From: Pomacea canaliculata
Taxonomy: Eukaryota; Mollusca; Gastropoda; Architaenioglossa; Ampullariidae
NCBI RefSeq assembly: GCF_003073045.1
Contig: NC_037595.1
Coordinates: 8,173,509-8,237,508, forward strand
Direction: 5' to 3'
Length of the DNA: 64,000 bases
Shown here: in pieces, positions 37,201-50,700 of the stretch
Layout: each line of letters begins with the position of its first letter
How positions within the stretch are numbered: position 1 is the stretch's first letter
Program-made: the position numbers and the translations under genes
Notes under the pieces: model-generated
What the model saw: only the letters and a program-made list of their open reading frames with translations
Told to the model about the DNA's origin: nothing
Databases searched by the model: none

Positions 37201-37213
37201 GCTGCTTTGTGCA

Positions 37214-37219
37214 TTTATT
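37214..37219 (-). terminator. Candidate poly(A) signal of PACRG
   Basis: AATAAA on the minus strand about 165 bp past the PACRG stop codon. Confidence 0.5.
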
Positions 37220-37379
37220 GCTCTGCACCCAGTTTCAAGCTTTATATCACCTCTACAATCTTTGAAAAAGAACCGCCTGAATGACAGACTCAAATATTTC
37301 AAGGACAGAACGTTTTGGTGAGAAAGAAAAAAAAACCCAGAGGCATAAAATGAATTGCTAGTATGTTGTCTCTTTGACC

Positions 37380-40300
37380 TCAATTGAGCATGCAAGATTC
37401 GTATGTGGGAACCATATACTTGATGTTGATGAAGGCATCATCACCGCCATGTTTTTCAAAGCATTCCAACGTTTCTTGAATCAAGTCACCAACATTTTCA
37501 CGTTTCTGTTGGCTGTAGTCAATCCCATCACCACAGTTTTCTGCAAAATAGAAGCAGATAACAGGTAACAGACAGACATTTTTAATTAAAAATAAAAGGC
37601 TGCCAGTAGTTTGTTTACCTTCAGTTAAAAAAAGATTACTAACAGGAGCTAGGAAAGCATAATAACTCAAAACTCAAATACATGGTGTCTGTAAAGAAAA
37701 CAAACATTTCAATTTCATCTCTTAATCTCTTGTTCTGCTAATCAAGGCACTCACTGTTTTTGCTTTTAAACATGTTGCAGACTGGAAGGAGTTGGCGGTA
37801 GTAAGGCACAAGGGCCTCACCCACCATTTCTGCTGAAACCACCAAATGCTGCAGAATCTTGAGTGTAACACACAATACCTTGTGGTTCCTCATGGCAAGG
37901 GCACCTGGGCAACCAGAACAGCATAGGCATATATTGTAGCTTTGTCATGATTTGTCTAGGAAAGGTAGATAGTCTGGCTACTTGACTTCTCAAGTGCTGG
38001 GAAACGTAAGGCAGGGGGAAAAAAGAGATGGGCACAAAAAGTTCCCCTCCAAGACAAGTGAGGTTTCTAATACCTCAGTCCCTAGCAGTTATGAGACTAC
38101 TTTTATTCTTTGATTTGTGCAAAGAATTTTCTGACTGAACAGAAGTGACCTTGGAGGACCAGCTGCAGTGAAAAAGAAGTGACTGATTAAGCCTAAGATG
38201 TCAGTTTAGAGTTTTCAGCAAAACAGGACAATGCACATTCAGTTTCCTTTACTTGTTTGATAAAGACAAGGCTTAAAATACTCCAAATATTACAGGTGGA
38301 TTATAGAATTGTGGTAAACATGCTAGACCAATGGAAGAATAAGTGATTCCTACATTTTTTGCAGCTAAGGTAATTTAATACTTGTTGACTTCAATATGAC
38401 TTAATTAAAACAAATCGGAAGTGCAGCAAACTCTAGAATTATCACAAAAAGAAACAATTACTTGAGCTTACTAGAATGATCTGAAAATAGCTGCTACAGA
38501 TTTCTGAAGTTCTTACAGCAACTGCAATTTTATATTTTTTATTATAAGTATTTACTTGAAAAGAAATAAGTATTTCCTATGTGCTGCATAAAAGAGAATA
38601 ACACTAAAATTCAATTTGTCTTTGTATTTTCTCTCTTTGTGTTTGGAAGGGCTATTACCTGGCATCCTTCTCAGGAGGTTCATGTGTACGTATGAGAGGG
38701 TGTGTGTGTTCAATGTCATTTGTGTATGTATGCGTGCTTTGTTTATATGAGTATGCATCTAGAATTGCTTATATTATGTTTGTATATATGTATTGATTGT
38801 GAGCAAAAGAAAAATTTCTGATTGGGACTGCCTTGAACAGAAAATAAAGTTTGATTTGATTTAACTGAGTTACAAACAATTCTTAATTGCTACTGCCTAT
38901 GCCCAGATCTGTGTGTATTCTCTGGCTACTGACTTATAATACTTACTTTTGATAGGGATTATAAGTTGGGGAATTACAGGCAAAATTTTTGAACCACCAT
39001 GCTCCAACATATCATGCACCCCCTGACGAGCAAAGAACTCCCAAGGATGCTCTGTTTCACAAAGGCCATCAAAGAAAAGAGGAAGATAGTGATGATAGTC
39101 AAGCTTCTCAATCTCCACCTACAAAGCAAAAATCAAAGCATGTCTGAATGTTTTGTATAAATACAAATTGTTGTTAACTCTCCCAATTTCTTTCTTGAAG
39201 GACTCATAATTTGGTCAAAATGTTTCAGAAGTTATTATAGTATTGAATAAAAGGCAAGAAAATCAGATTTATCAAAAGGATTTTATCTCTCTCCCTTCAA
39301 GTAAATCTATGCTGGGCAGGCAAATGATTGAATAGTCTAAAGATTAAAGATATATCATGAGACAATTATATCATTATTGTACACTTAATAGGAGCAGACA
39401 TGTAAAGGTATACCTAAATAAAATAGTAATCATATTAATAACTCAAACAACAGCTCAAATAAACAGATAACATACCTAAAACCTTTCAAATATACTTTTT
39501 AAGCTACCTTATTAACAAAGCATCACATTTTACACAAACATACTGATTTCATATCATTTATTTCTGTGCAATACTCTTAGACATAAGCACCTTCCATGCA
39601 ATTTTGTTTCCCTTGGTGTCATGCTCAAGTGCAATTGGGAAATCTCCACGTTCATAGAATTTCCTGAAGCTTGTGGGTGCACTTTCTCGAGCCTTGAAAG
39701 CCCCTGCTGGTGGAGGTCCTTGAATCTGATGGTGATGAAACAGATTATATAATATTTAAAAAAATACTTTGGCAGAATAAAATCCAGTCTTTTTCCAAAT
39801 GTCATTCAGTTTCTTTGGTTATAACATTTCTGTCTGTTCATATTTTGTTTAATTGCTAATAAGTATTCACATTTTTGCACATTAGAAGAAATAATACATT
39901 TCAGACATTGTTCTGTTTTCATGCTAAAACTAAAGAAAGTGCATTAATTACTGACTTATGATATTGTTAAGATATGTACTAAAATAAACTGACACTGGTG
40001 TTAAGATACTTCATAAGATAAGATATTCATCTAACTGCTGCTATGTGACAGTATGAGAGAGAGACTGTGTGTGTGTGTGTGTGTGCTCTCATGCACAACT
40101 TGCATGTATGTCCATATGTGCAAATGTACTTACACATATTGGTGAGAGATAGAAAGAGAGCGCAACAGGAAATACATATATCCTTACAATTATAGTATCT
40201 TAAGGAGATATGAGTTAAAAAAAACACTTTAGTAAGAGGAAGATAACATGATATCATAGTGGAAGTGTGTAACTTATCTCTAGTGTACTTTTCACTAAAT

Positions 40301-41485
40301 ATCTGTCAAACAGTTGTGGGTTTATAACTTACTTTAAAAATAACAAGCTTTATGCTTAGTTAATTTTATTTTTTAAGCTTATCTAGGTTTAAATTTTATT
40401 AATTTTTTTGATAATTTCAATGTAAACTATGCATGCATTTTATTGAGTGTACAAATATGTTTAACATAAAGAGTGTTTAAATAAGAACTTAATTATTATT
40501 AACACAATTTATCCAATGAGAAAAACATTGGAATACATAAATTTCAGATTTCAAAATAAGTATACTGAATTTAAATATAAACACAACATTTAAAACAAAA
40601 TTTGCAACTCACCAAAAAAAAAAAGAAAAAAAAAACCTTAAAGTGAAACAATCACATATATATAGCTCTACATTTGTTTGCATATCTTGTTTTTTATTTT
40701 GAAGTCATGTTCTAAATGAGGCAATATATCTTACATCAGACAAGATAACTCATCAGAAAGATAAATGCTTCTTTTTCTATAGTGACATCATTCTGTAAGC
40801 CACATATGTGTATTCAGGATAAAAATATTTCTAAGACAATCAGTGTCTCCATGGCGAAAAACAGCATTTATCTTTTTTTTTTTTTTTTTTTTTTTTTTGC
40901 AAAATATTGATCAGATTAAAGTAAACATTAACGTTAATAAATTGTGTTTTCTAACCAAAAATACTTTTTCCATACTGTTGACTTAAATACTGCTAAATGT
41001 ATTTGATTACTACAAGATGACATCACAATTAAAACAGACATTAAGTTTGAAAAAATGCAAAACACTGAAAAGCATGTTTTATATCTTGGGTTTTATTTTC
41101 ATCCATTTTAACTGCTTAAAAAAAGATTTTAGCAAACCATACAACTGAACACAATAATCTACCTGTCGCCCATGCAGCGTTATGGACAAACGCCACACAT
41201 CCAGAACAAAAGTAATCACAACTTAAATGCGCTGCCACGGTATTCAAGATTTTTACAAGAACTAGAGTTTACCTTTAGATCTTTGAAATAATAAAACCCA
41301 AAAATAAAACGGCTGCCATCATTTCGAAAGTCAAGTGTGATAACCTTGCATTTAATCAAACTCACCGGTTTCTGTAGTTTGTAGTGTACACTGCCTTTTG
41401 CGGTGAACGCAACAGTCTCGTCCTCCTTTGGCTTTCGTTTTACCTTCTTGAAGTGCTCCTGATGCTTACACTGGCCCTTTATCAT
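37380..41485 (-). CDS. PACRG: Parkin co-regulated gene protein (PACRG), axonemal microtubule protein
   Basis: Five coding exons: 41366-41485, 39591-39725, 38947-39118, 37755-37904, 37380-37540. They sum to 738 nt (245 aa; human is 257) and all junctions keep frame. Recognised by near-identity to the vertebrate protein: [17 protein letters not shown] and GNKIAWK, then [78 protein letters not shown], and C-terminal [21 protein letters not shown] is a helical-repeat protein of the inner junction between A- and B-tubules of ciliary doublets. The N-terminal exon is Lys-rich and less conserved. It sits head to head with MRPS15; an RFX X-box lies about 125 bp upstream of its ATG, as expected for a ciliary gene. 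It is not paired with parkin here, at least in this window. Confidence 0.96.
38555..38870 (+). repeat. Possible LINE/SINE 3' tail in a PACRG intron
   Basis: Ends AATAAAGTTTGATTTGATTT, a tail style common in non-LTR elements. No coding block identified upstream, so tentative. Confidence 0.35.
40868..40897. repeat. Poly-T run in PACRG intron 1
   Basis: About 30 T residues. Could be a reverse-oriented retroposon tail, but no body was recognised. Confidence 0.75.
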
Positions 41486-41735
41486 CCTGAGATTTATATG
41501 TATCCTTCTTCAACGGAGTAAACCTGAACTACCAAAAGAAATCTTCTTAACTTCGGAGATCTTTCTCTTCGAACCTGCTAGGAGCAAACATGGAGTCGGT
41601 GCGTCGGTTACCAAGCAACTGCGTTCCCCGGATATTGTTGTTTATTGCCCTGACTTCCTAGGCAATGACCTTGAGGTTACCCCCCCACACCCTAATTCTA
41701 TATCCGGTTATGTATATCCGGTTTAGGTCGCGAAA
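41486..41735. promoter_or_regulatory. Bidirectional PACRG-MRPS15 promoter
   Basis: Only 250 bp separate the two start codons. It contains an X-box (see separate entry) nearer PACRG and two copies of ATATCCGGTT (about 41700-41709 and 41714-41723) just upstream of the MRPS15 ATG. No TATA box is seen on either strand, consistent with a divergent housekeeping-type promoter. Confidence 0.7.
41608..41620. promoter_or_regulatory. RFX-type X-box
   Basis: GTTACC-A-AGCAAC fits the X-box pattern RYYNYY-N(1-3)-RRNRAC recognised by RFX factors, which drive ciliary genes across animals. It lies in the divergent promoter beside PACRG, a ciliary gene. Confidence 0.6.
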
Positions 41736-44700
41736 ATGGCAGTGTTCAACGAGTTATCTGCATTAAAACATTTATTTAGGAATTTATGTTGGAATGTTCG
41801 AAGCGTTTCGACTCTCACAAAAGGACAAAGCTTCTTCGGTCTCATTGCATCTAATGTTGAGAGACAAACGGTCGCGCCTTCCCTACAAGACATTTCCTAT
41901 TTTAAGTCCTCTATGAAACCCAGCTTAACAGCAGGAGCAGGTAATGTGATTTAAAAAAAATGATCAAATCAAGCAGTTTGTTGTATATTTGTTAGTGTAT
42001 CATAAATACAAAATAAAATGCTTAAGTAATAGGCATCTGAATTAGCGGAAATATGAAATCATCTCTGCCTTCTGCAGCTTAGTTGCTCAGTTGTAAATAA
42101 AACAAGGTCGAGTGTATGGTTTTAGATACCATAATGTACTATTCTGTTATGCACCCCTTTGTCTTGTCTAGTTTCTTATAGTCAGTGACTTTGTCTGTGT
42201 ACCAATAGCTACACTTGGTTTTGTGGGAAAGGCCGTTTTACAAAAAGGGAAATAAATAGTAAAGAAGATATGGGAGGCAGGCGATTGTGATTATTTGTAG
42301 ATTTTACAGTTTTGGAATATGACTAATTTTTCTTCTTAACAGGAGTGTTTGGATTATTTTAATATCATTCATGCATCCAACTCTTATTTTACAAAATTCT
42401 TTCTTACTCATTTTTATCTTTTTCAGTGTTCACTTTATCTCAGCAAAGATTCTATTATAGAGGAGGAGTGGTACCTAAGAGGGACAAGCTTACTTTCCGT
42501 TATTCAGGTAATCTACCTTTTCATTGTTTATATTAACATTGGGATCATTCACACAAGCTTTATAGCATGCAAGGCTATTAGTCATATGTCACAAATGTGT
42601 AATCTTTGGCATGATACTGCATTAGTCCAGAAAATCTCTTTAGTTACACAAGCCAATTTTCCACACTTGCTCACTTTCTGTTTTGTGTTGGATACCAGCT
42701 AATGTATGGACACACTCAGATGTAATCTCTAATAATTTGCAAGAACAAAAAACCGCTTTTGTGATTAATGACTGGGATAGCACTAATATGCATTTAGTTT
42801 TGTTAAGAGCGCCAAAAGTTACATTTTAAAAAATAATTTTCTACTCTTACCAGAAAACACCGAAAATGTATTGTCATGTTATGCAATATGAATAAGTCAG
42901 TTGCAGTGTTTATTTAGGCAGCAAAAATTATTCGGCAGTAAATACCTACTGATAAATAATGTGTTTGGCTGAAGCTTTAGTAATGTATCTGTTGCATAAC
43001 AGTTTCATGTACCAGACTTGCTCAGATGTTTATTCAACTATGAGCAAACTCATATTCTTGAATAGTGGTGAAACTTGATGTATTCTGTTTAGCAGTCTGT
43101 GACCAAGCTAGGTATTTGACCCTGTTGTAGTCTAGGGGGTTAGTGAATTAGAATGCAATGACAGTGACTTCCTGCCATGGTGGAAACCATTGTTGCTAGG
43201 GGCAGGAGAGGCAAAGTAAAATTTGGGAAAGGAATTAGTAAGCAGCAAATAGAGTTGCTAGCCTTCGATGGGGTTGTTAGTGATGGACTGTGAAAGAAAG
43301 AAGTGAAGTGTTTACAATGAGGTTACTAGCAGTGGACTTTCAGAGCGAGAAATAAAGTGTTTATATATAAGGACAAGTTGTGTTTTGTAACAATACGGAG
43401 CCTACAGAGATAGTTATTATTTCATAAATTTTTATTCAAAATGCAGGCAAAAGTAACACAGTTTTTCATATGTTAATGTTGCTTATTTGAGTTTTGACAT
43501 CCTGTTGATATCTTTGTACTGTACCAGATGACATGACTATGTGGAGATCACCCTCTAGCTACCTCAATTCCAGCTGTCCAGTTCTGTTCCAGTCTAACAA
43601 CCCCAGAACAGTAGGGACACAAATTCAGCTCGTCCCCTATCCCCACCTGCCATGTCAGTGAGTACTCCTTTCCAGTCCAGTTTTTCACCTGGCGTTATGC
43701 AGATAAGACATGCGTCAGCTACCTTGTCTCTTGGAATATGCCATGCATGGCCTGTGAAGTGCGGTGAAGTCTACCTGCTATCTAACATGTTTGCTGTACT
43801 ACCTGTCCTGCTTATTATTCTTTGTAAAGTTTGCCGCTCCTTCTACCAGAAAAGGGACAAGGTGGCATGCAGGTGGTCAAAGATGAACTTCGGCAGGAAA
43901 GTAAACTCCTTGGCTTGCTATCTTAAGAGCAGTATAAGGTAAGGCTAAGATAGCCATTGACGTCTCGTCCCTCTACACTGAGTTACAGTGGTTACACCGC
44001 ACCGCTACATTTTTCTTCTAGAGAAAGAAATAGAGGGATCAGGCAGGGTGGCCATTCAAAAGCAAGTTTTTTTATGCCTCTTCCAATGGCGTTTAAGGGG
44101 TACTAATGGCGTCTAGTGCACTTTTTTTTTAGATTAAGTGAGAATAAGTGAGAAAAGAGTAGAAGGTGTGTGTCTTGAAACAGTGTTTGCAATGTGTTTG
44201 TTTGCAAAGCATGCTGTTTCCTTCCATGCACTGCGTTTCATTCATGGCTGCACAGTCAGTGGCCGTGGCTTATCACCTCCACCCAACCCCAGGTCAGTGT
44301 GTGACATGAGGCTTCATGGCCAGCAAGGGTAGGGGTGGGGGATGACATACTTGGGTAACCTTCAATGACAGGTTCCTTACTTCATGCATAGTTTTGCAGT
44401 TGCTTTTGTTGACTACCCTTATGTGAAATACATCTGTGTTTGTTAAAGAGCTTGACAGAATTTCAGCAACTTTCTTGCCAGCGAATTGGTGCTAGACAAT
44501 CTACTGTAAGTGACCGAGTGGTTAAGCAGCATCGTTTAAGTCACTGATATTCATCTGTTTTTTTAAATTTAATTGCCACTGGCTATTGATTTGTAAAAGA
44601 CACATTTCCTAGATAATAAAAGCCTCTTGGCTGCCAGGTGCTAGATTACATATGCTATCGTTCAGTTGGCACACTGTGGCCATCAGTGGAATTCAGCTTT

Positions 44701-47700
44701 TAATCCAACCTTAGGGAAGTAAAGTTTGAACAGGGATGCACATTCGTTGTTTCACTTCAGTTTGACTGTTTTTAAGCACCCTCATGACTATAGACGACAG
44801 ATACGTTGTAGCAGCATCTGTCTCAAGTTCTGTTGTTTATTTCACTGCTTACTGAAGCTATGGATAATTAATCCGGTAAAAGGGTTCCTCTGCCTTTACT
44901 GGATAATTAAAACAGAATTAGCCATGCTAGCTAAACAAAGTCATGTTGCATGCATTTGGTTTAAGTATGGCCGTACAAATGAATCCTCCAAAAACCCCAA
45001 TCTGAAAAACGTGTTTTTTTCAGTAACATTATCCTCTGCAGCTCGAGTATCTGAGATTCATGCTCTTTCCTCGAATCCTTCTTATCTTCTGTTTTGTGGG
45101 GATGGTCCTGTATCCCTTCTAACCCATCCAGGTTCCTGGCTAAGTATAGACACCCAGCACAGGGTCCCAGGAAGTTACACTGCTTTCATTACCAAGGTTG
45201 TGCCCAAAGGAGCCGGTTAGGCTCTAATATCTGGTGAGAATGCTGTGGATTTGCCTCAAGAGGTCAGTCACACGCAAAAAGGGGCATTTGCTTGTATTCT
45301 TACCAGTATGAGATAGGAAGACAGATATTTCAATACTATCTATCATGGCCTGAATCAAGGCAGTCATTAAGGCAGCTTATATAGGGCTGTCTTTGACAGC
45401 AGCATCTCTAGTTTGTGCCCAAGCGCATGAGGTTCGAGCGGTTGCCACTAGTCTAACCTTTTTGGTTGAAGGTAGCCCTGAAAGATTTTATTCAGGAGAC
45501 AGTATAAAATTTCAACTTGACATTTGCCAGGTTCTGCCTGCAGGACCTTGCATCCAACTCTGACTCCTTTGATGAAATCGGCTGTGTCTTGGCAGCACAG
45601 CATTTCGCAGACACAGGGCTGTTTGGGCGGTCCAAGGCTGCCTCACTGTAGCGCAGTCAAGATGGCCTCACAGCCTACAGCCCTGCTGGATTAGTAGTAT
45701 ACCATTTTTGCTTATTTCACCTAGCATACCATTATGCTGCCTCTCCATCCACCTGTTAGTTATTCTCCATCTAGTCATGTCATCTGGTACACTATGAAAA
45801 AAAAATACCATTTTTAATAGTAAAATGTTGACTTGACAGCTGGCACCCTCCAGCCTCCCCACACTGGGTTTCAGACTCTGTCTAGGCAAAAAACTGGAGA
45901 GAGGAGTATTCTCCAGCATGGCATGTGGGGATGGTGGGGTGAGCTGAACTTATCTCCCTACCTTTCTGGGGTTGTTAGAACAGAACGGGACTAGACAGTT
46001 GGATTTGAGGTAGCTAGAGAGTGATCTCCATATAATCATGTCATCTGGTAAAAACTTGAAGAAAGAAATTTTACTACCAAAAATGGTATTTCTAGGTGAT
46101 CTGGTGACACAGCCTAGCCTGAATCCTGAAGAGACACACACCCACTTCAAAGGCCTGGCTGAACTGGAGAGGTAAATTGATTTCTGACAATTATTGTTTG
46201 TCAACTAAAAAGTTGTCTGCCTTTTTGTGATTTAAGTGAAATCTTCCCTAATTGCATACTTCACAACATATGAAACAGGACTTCAGCTACTAGTCATGCA
46301 GTTAAACTGTAGTGTAGCATGCTGCCTGCTTTTGGGAGGATGATGATGGAAAGTTGGGAAATGCTGAAAATTTTGCTGTCACAAATGCTGGCCTCCAGGT
46401 AAGTGGGGTCACCTCACTTCCCAGCAGTTCTTTTTTTACCTAAGTAGACTTCAATAGCCACAATAAATAAGTCACATACAAAGCTTTTCGGTATGAAGGT
46501 CACTACAAAATCTCTTATGCAAAGCCGATTTGGCAGCATGGTCACACGTAACATGTTTGTCAAGCTCAAAATCTTTGTTTGTAATCTGATTATTCATTTA
46601 CAGACCATTCTATTTTCAGTGCTCCTGAAGTCGTGAAAAGATTGTGCAGTCTGAATTTTGCTTCTGGGGTAGGTAATCTTTGCATTGCTGTTTGAAGATT
46701 TCTTGTTATATTTCCTTTATTTTCTAACAGATACAGTGAGACCTCAGTTTTCTTTGACGTTCCAATGTGCTTTGTGCTTTTCTTATTGTGAATCACTCTA
46801 GTAGTGTACTAAGTTATTTCTTTACTTTTGGAGAGGATTGTTTGACAAACGACTTCCAGAATTGTTATCTCCCATACTTTCCCACTAGTGTCTGTTAAAT
46901 CTGTTGTTTGGGGAAGAGGACTGGCACATCAGTCTTTTACATTCATTTTGCATTAATTTCTTATTGTTTTTAGTATTAAACAAGATATTTATGCTCTACA
47001 ATATGGTTTTGGTACGTATTTCTAGAACGAATTAGTTGGATTTGCATTGATTCAAATGGAAATAATGGGCTCAGTTTTCTTTGGTTTTGGATTTCACCAG
47101 TTGTTTTCAAACAGATTATCGATGAACACCAAACTTTCACTGTAATTTTTTTTTTTTTAATGATAATTTTCATTTTTAGTGAAAGGGAAGATTTATTGAT
47201 ATAGGAAATAAAGATGATGGTATGGGAGTGAATGAATGCTGAAGATTTTATGCCAAGCAAACAACTTAGACTAATATACAACAAATAATGGAACAGTCTT
47301 TTAAATAACTTCTTTTAATTGTCCCAGGAAGACAAAAAGATCCACCGTAAGGAATTAATGAGAGAGAGGATTCTAAAATTGTTTGGACCAGAAGCTCATC
47401 GAGAGATGCTAGGTATGATTTCTATTTGCAAGTTTTCATGGTTGTTTCAACCCTTATTTATTATAACAATAACACTTATTAAGAATTGGTCCATCTGACT
47501 ACATATCTGACTATATTAACTACATGATATTAATTTTTCTGTCTAAGAGTTTGTATTGATATTGGAACTTGGATGGAAGTTACCCCTGCTCGTATTTAAT
47601 AAGTTTTTTCTACATCCCATATGTGTGTTACAGAAGACTGTGCAGTTATAATTCATAAAATTGTGTTTCAAATCCATTTATTGTGAGATAAATTTTACCC

Positions 47701-50700
47701 TATGAGGTCTTTAGGTTATGAACAGTGACAAGGAGAGCATGCCCTTTGACTCACATGTCTTTTTAAGGCTTGGCCGCCTTATTTTTTTCATACAGTCTAA
47801 TAATTTGCTTCTTTCTGTTTGTTGAAAATGTCAGTGGCAATGTTGACAGTGGATATTCGCAACATGATCCCACATGTTATAGAATTAAGAAAGGTAAGAC
47901 TTTGCAACCTGAATGAATATTAAAAAATAGGTAAATATATCTAGTATTTGCATGTAATAAGGGTATTTCGTCAATTATTCAGTGCATGTATAGTACACAC
48001 TTGTAGGTGGTTAAAGCGGAAGTAGAGGCCAGTTTGTACCCACTCATCTGCTTTTACCAAGATATACGAATGTAAAGAGGTGGATGGATAAGATTGCTGC
48101 TGTGTTATAAACTGTTGCAACAGTAAATTTTAAAAAGGCAGGGATAAATGCCAAAGGATGAAAATCATTAATTGCAAGTGACACAAAAAGAGAATTTCAT
48201 ATCATGATTTTAGATAAATGATCTGTATTCAATCTTAGACTCCAACATGATGGACATGAAAGCGAAAACATACAAGCATCACTGCCACGACTTTTTGTAA
48301 GCTTAAACTTTTTTTGCCAGGCTTGGAGAAAATCAGCATAAAAGATACATGTTGCATCATCAGACATTGATTCCAAAATATCATTTGGCAGAGAGAACCT
48401 TACAAGTGGGAAAATTTGCACCGATGCAAAATGTACGTTAATAAATATCTGTAAAGCTGTCACACAACTATATTCTATTACAGTAATGAATCATTTCAGA
48501 AACCGAAATATACAGAGTGAGGCTTTGCCTGCTGCCTTTAAATTTTACCATGATGTGTTTAGAAATTTGTAATAGATTATTATTTTTTTATATAATAAAG
48601 AAATCAATTTTTATATTACAATTTTTTTACAATCTCTCCCCCCCCCCTCCTCTCACACACACAAAGAGAGAGGAAACAATTTTCCGAGCACTAGGAGACT
48701 ATCCATACATCATTTCAGGACATAAAATATATTGTACTGTCACAGAAATAAACTAGCTCATTATTGTTGTTTTAAGCTAATTAATTATTAAAGGCCCTTA
48801 CAATTATGAAATTGGACTTAATATTGTGCTGATTAATAATCTGCTGTTCACACATAAGGTACTTTGCATCTACGGTTCAAATGAATGAGAATGGCTTTAT
48901 TTCTTCACACCAGTCCACCCCATGCTGTCCCATTCCCCTCTCACTTGGGGAGAAAGATGTTAATGGTAATAGTAGCTATTTAATGTTCTCTTGATCCATA
49001 CTTAGAGGGCGGTCAGGTGGCACAATACAGTGAAACTTTCTAGCAAAGATGTCATACATAGGTGTGTAAAGGCTAGCCATGTTTTAAGATCAGCTAGCGG
49101 ACAGGTATGTCTTTCTATGACTGTGGAGAGAGAGTTGTGGAGGCTAGCGCTTGTGAACTGACTACCTCAACATGCTGATGCTTGTCTCCAGTACATGTAT
49201 TTCAGTCCTTGAACAGTACATGTATTTCAGTATCTCCAGTACATGTATTTCAGTCCTTGCTATTTCTCAGTGATTGTAAAATTAGCATGATGATCTTACT
49301 GCTAGAATGTTTGTGCGTTTTTCTTTTTAGTAAATCGCTTTGAGCCCATCTTTAATGGTGGGAAAAAAAGCTGCATAAATAAAATATTATTATTAGTACT
49401 AGTTATTGTTACCCATGTCAGTTAATCGTTGCTTTCTGCGTGGCAGTCCATTGTTTGTTGTGATTTAAACAAATATTGAAAGCAGGGTGCCATTAACAGG
49501 ATCACACAGGCAGAATGGACACTAAAATTTTCTCTTTGGTAATATTTGATGATCTGAGATTTGAATGTACAGGATCTGAGCACCAGGAGTTGCAGAGCTG
49601 CAGGACTTCACTAGCCATCACTTGTTAGCATGGCTAATTATGCACAAACTGTTAGGTTCCAAAGAATAATTACTAAGTAGCTCAAACTTTAGGACAGATC
49701 TTTGATGAATGTCAATACTGACACATTATTTGTGCAGGACAAGCATGCAAAATCTCAGCTGATAGAGAAAATCCAAGGACGTAAAAAACTCCTGAAGTTT
49801 TTGCGGAAGGAAGACTACCAACGCTTCATGTGGCTGCTGAAGGAGCTACAGATTCGCTATGTGTTGCCACCAGATTACTACGGGTCAGTAAATTAATACA
49901 TTCTGTTTTGGCATCATGAGTCCTTGTTCACCTTTCTATATTCTGTCTGAAATCTTACATTGTGTAATAATGAGGATTTATATAGCACTTTTCTAATAAT
50001 TTTCTCAGAGCACTTTACATAAATAATAAACAGACTAAATCATCAACAATTATTCACCCATATTTACATATAACAGACACACTTGTACAACACTCACCCA
50101 CTCGTACACAAAGTAAATTTACAGACACATGCACTCTTACTGTTAGGACAGGGTCACAGTGAAGTCATTCTATGTACAGGCAACACAAGGTTGAATGGAC
50201 AAACCTGAGCTTCCATTACCCTTTCAGTCCATGAGAAAACCAAATCCTAATTGTCCTGTTGTATATCTTTGTTGTACTTTTTTGTAAAACGTATCGAGCT
50301 CACTGCCAAGTGAGATGTGCTGTACAATTGCCCTTTAATAATCCTCACTATATGTCTGCAAATCCAGTAATATCATCTTTATTTTTGTGTCACACTATTC
50401 CTGTGCGGTTTTTTCTTGCAATTTTGAGTGGCACAGTTAATAAATATGTTGTGATTTCATTATTCTGGAAGTGCAGAATTGAAATCTTTTGTTATTGTTT
50501 TTAGAGGACTCACAACCTTCACTGTGTGCATGTGTATATGCACACACCCATGTGTGGGTGTGTGCCTTATTGTCATTGTATAAACATTCTTTTGTCGCAG
50601 ACATTTTAGATTTAGATTAATATAGACACAGAAAAAGAGAAGAAGAAATATGAAACGATACAGTAGGCAGAAAGTGAAAGACCGAAATCTAAACAGTGAA

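Noticed and set aside
41161..41215. Extra PACRG exon between the first two coding exons
   Set aside because: A donor-like CAG|GTAGAT is present but no convincing acceptor or conserved protein; joining the outer exons directly keeps frame.
43532..43640. Candidate MRPS15 exon starting ATGACATGACTATG
   Set aside because: It fits by phase at its start but belongs to the inverted repeat of the DIRS-like relic; the exon at 46096-46171 fits both phase and protein alignment.
44726..45220. A 164-codon frame as a host gene
   Set aside because: The conserved part is a transposon recombinase box, its downstream boxes are in other frames, and it lies inside a host intron flanked by inverted repeats.
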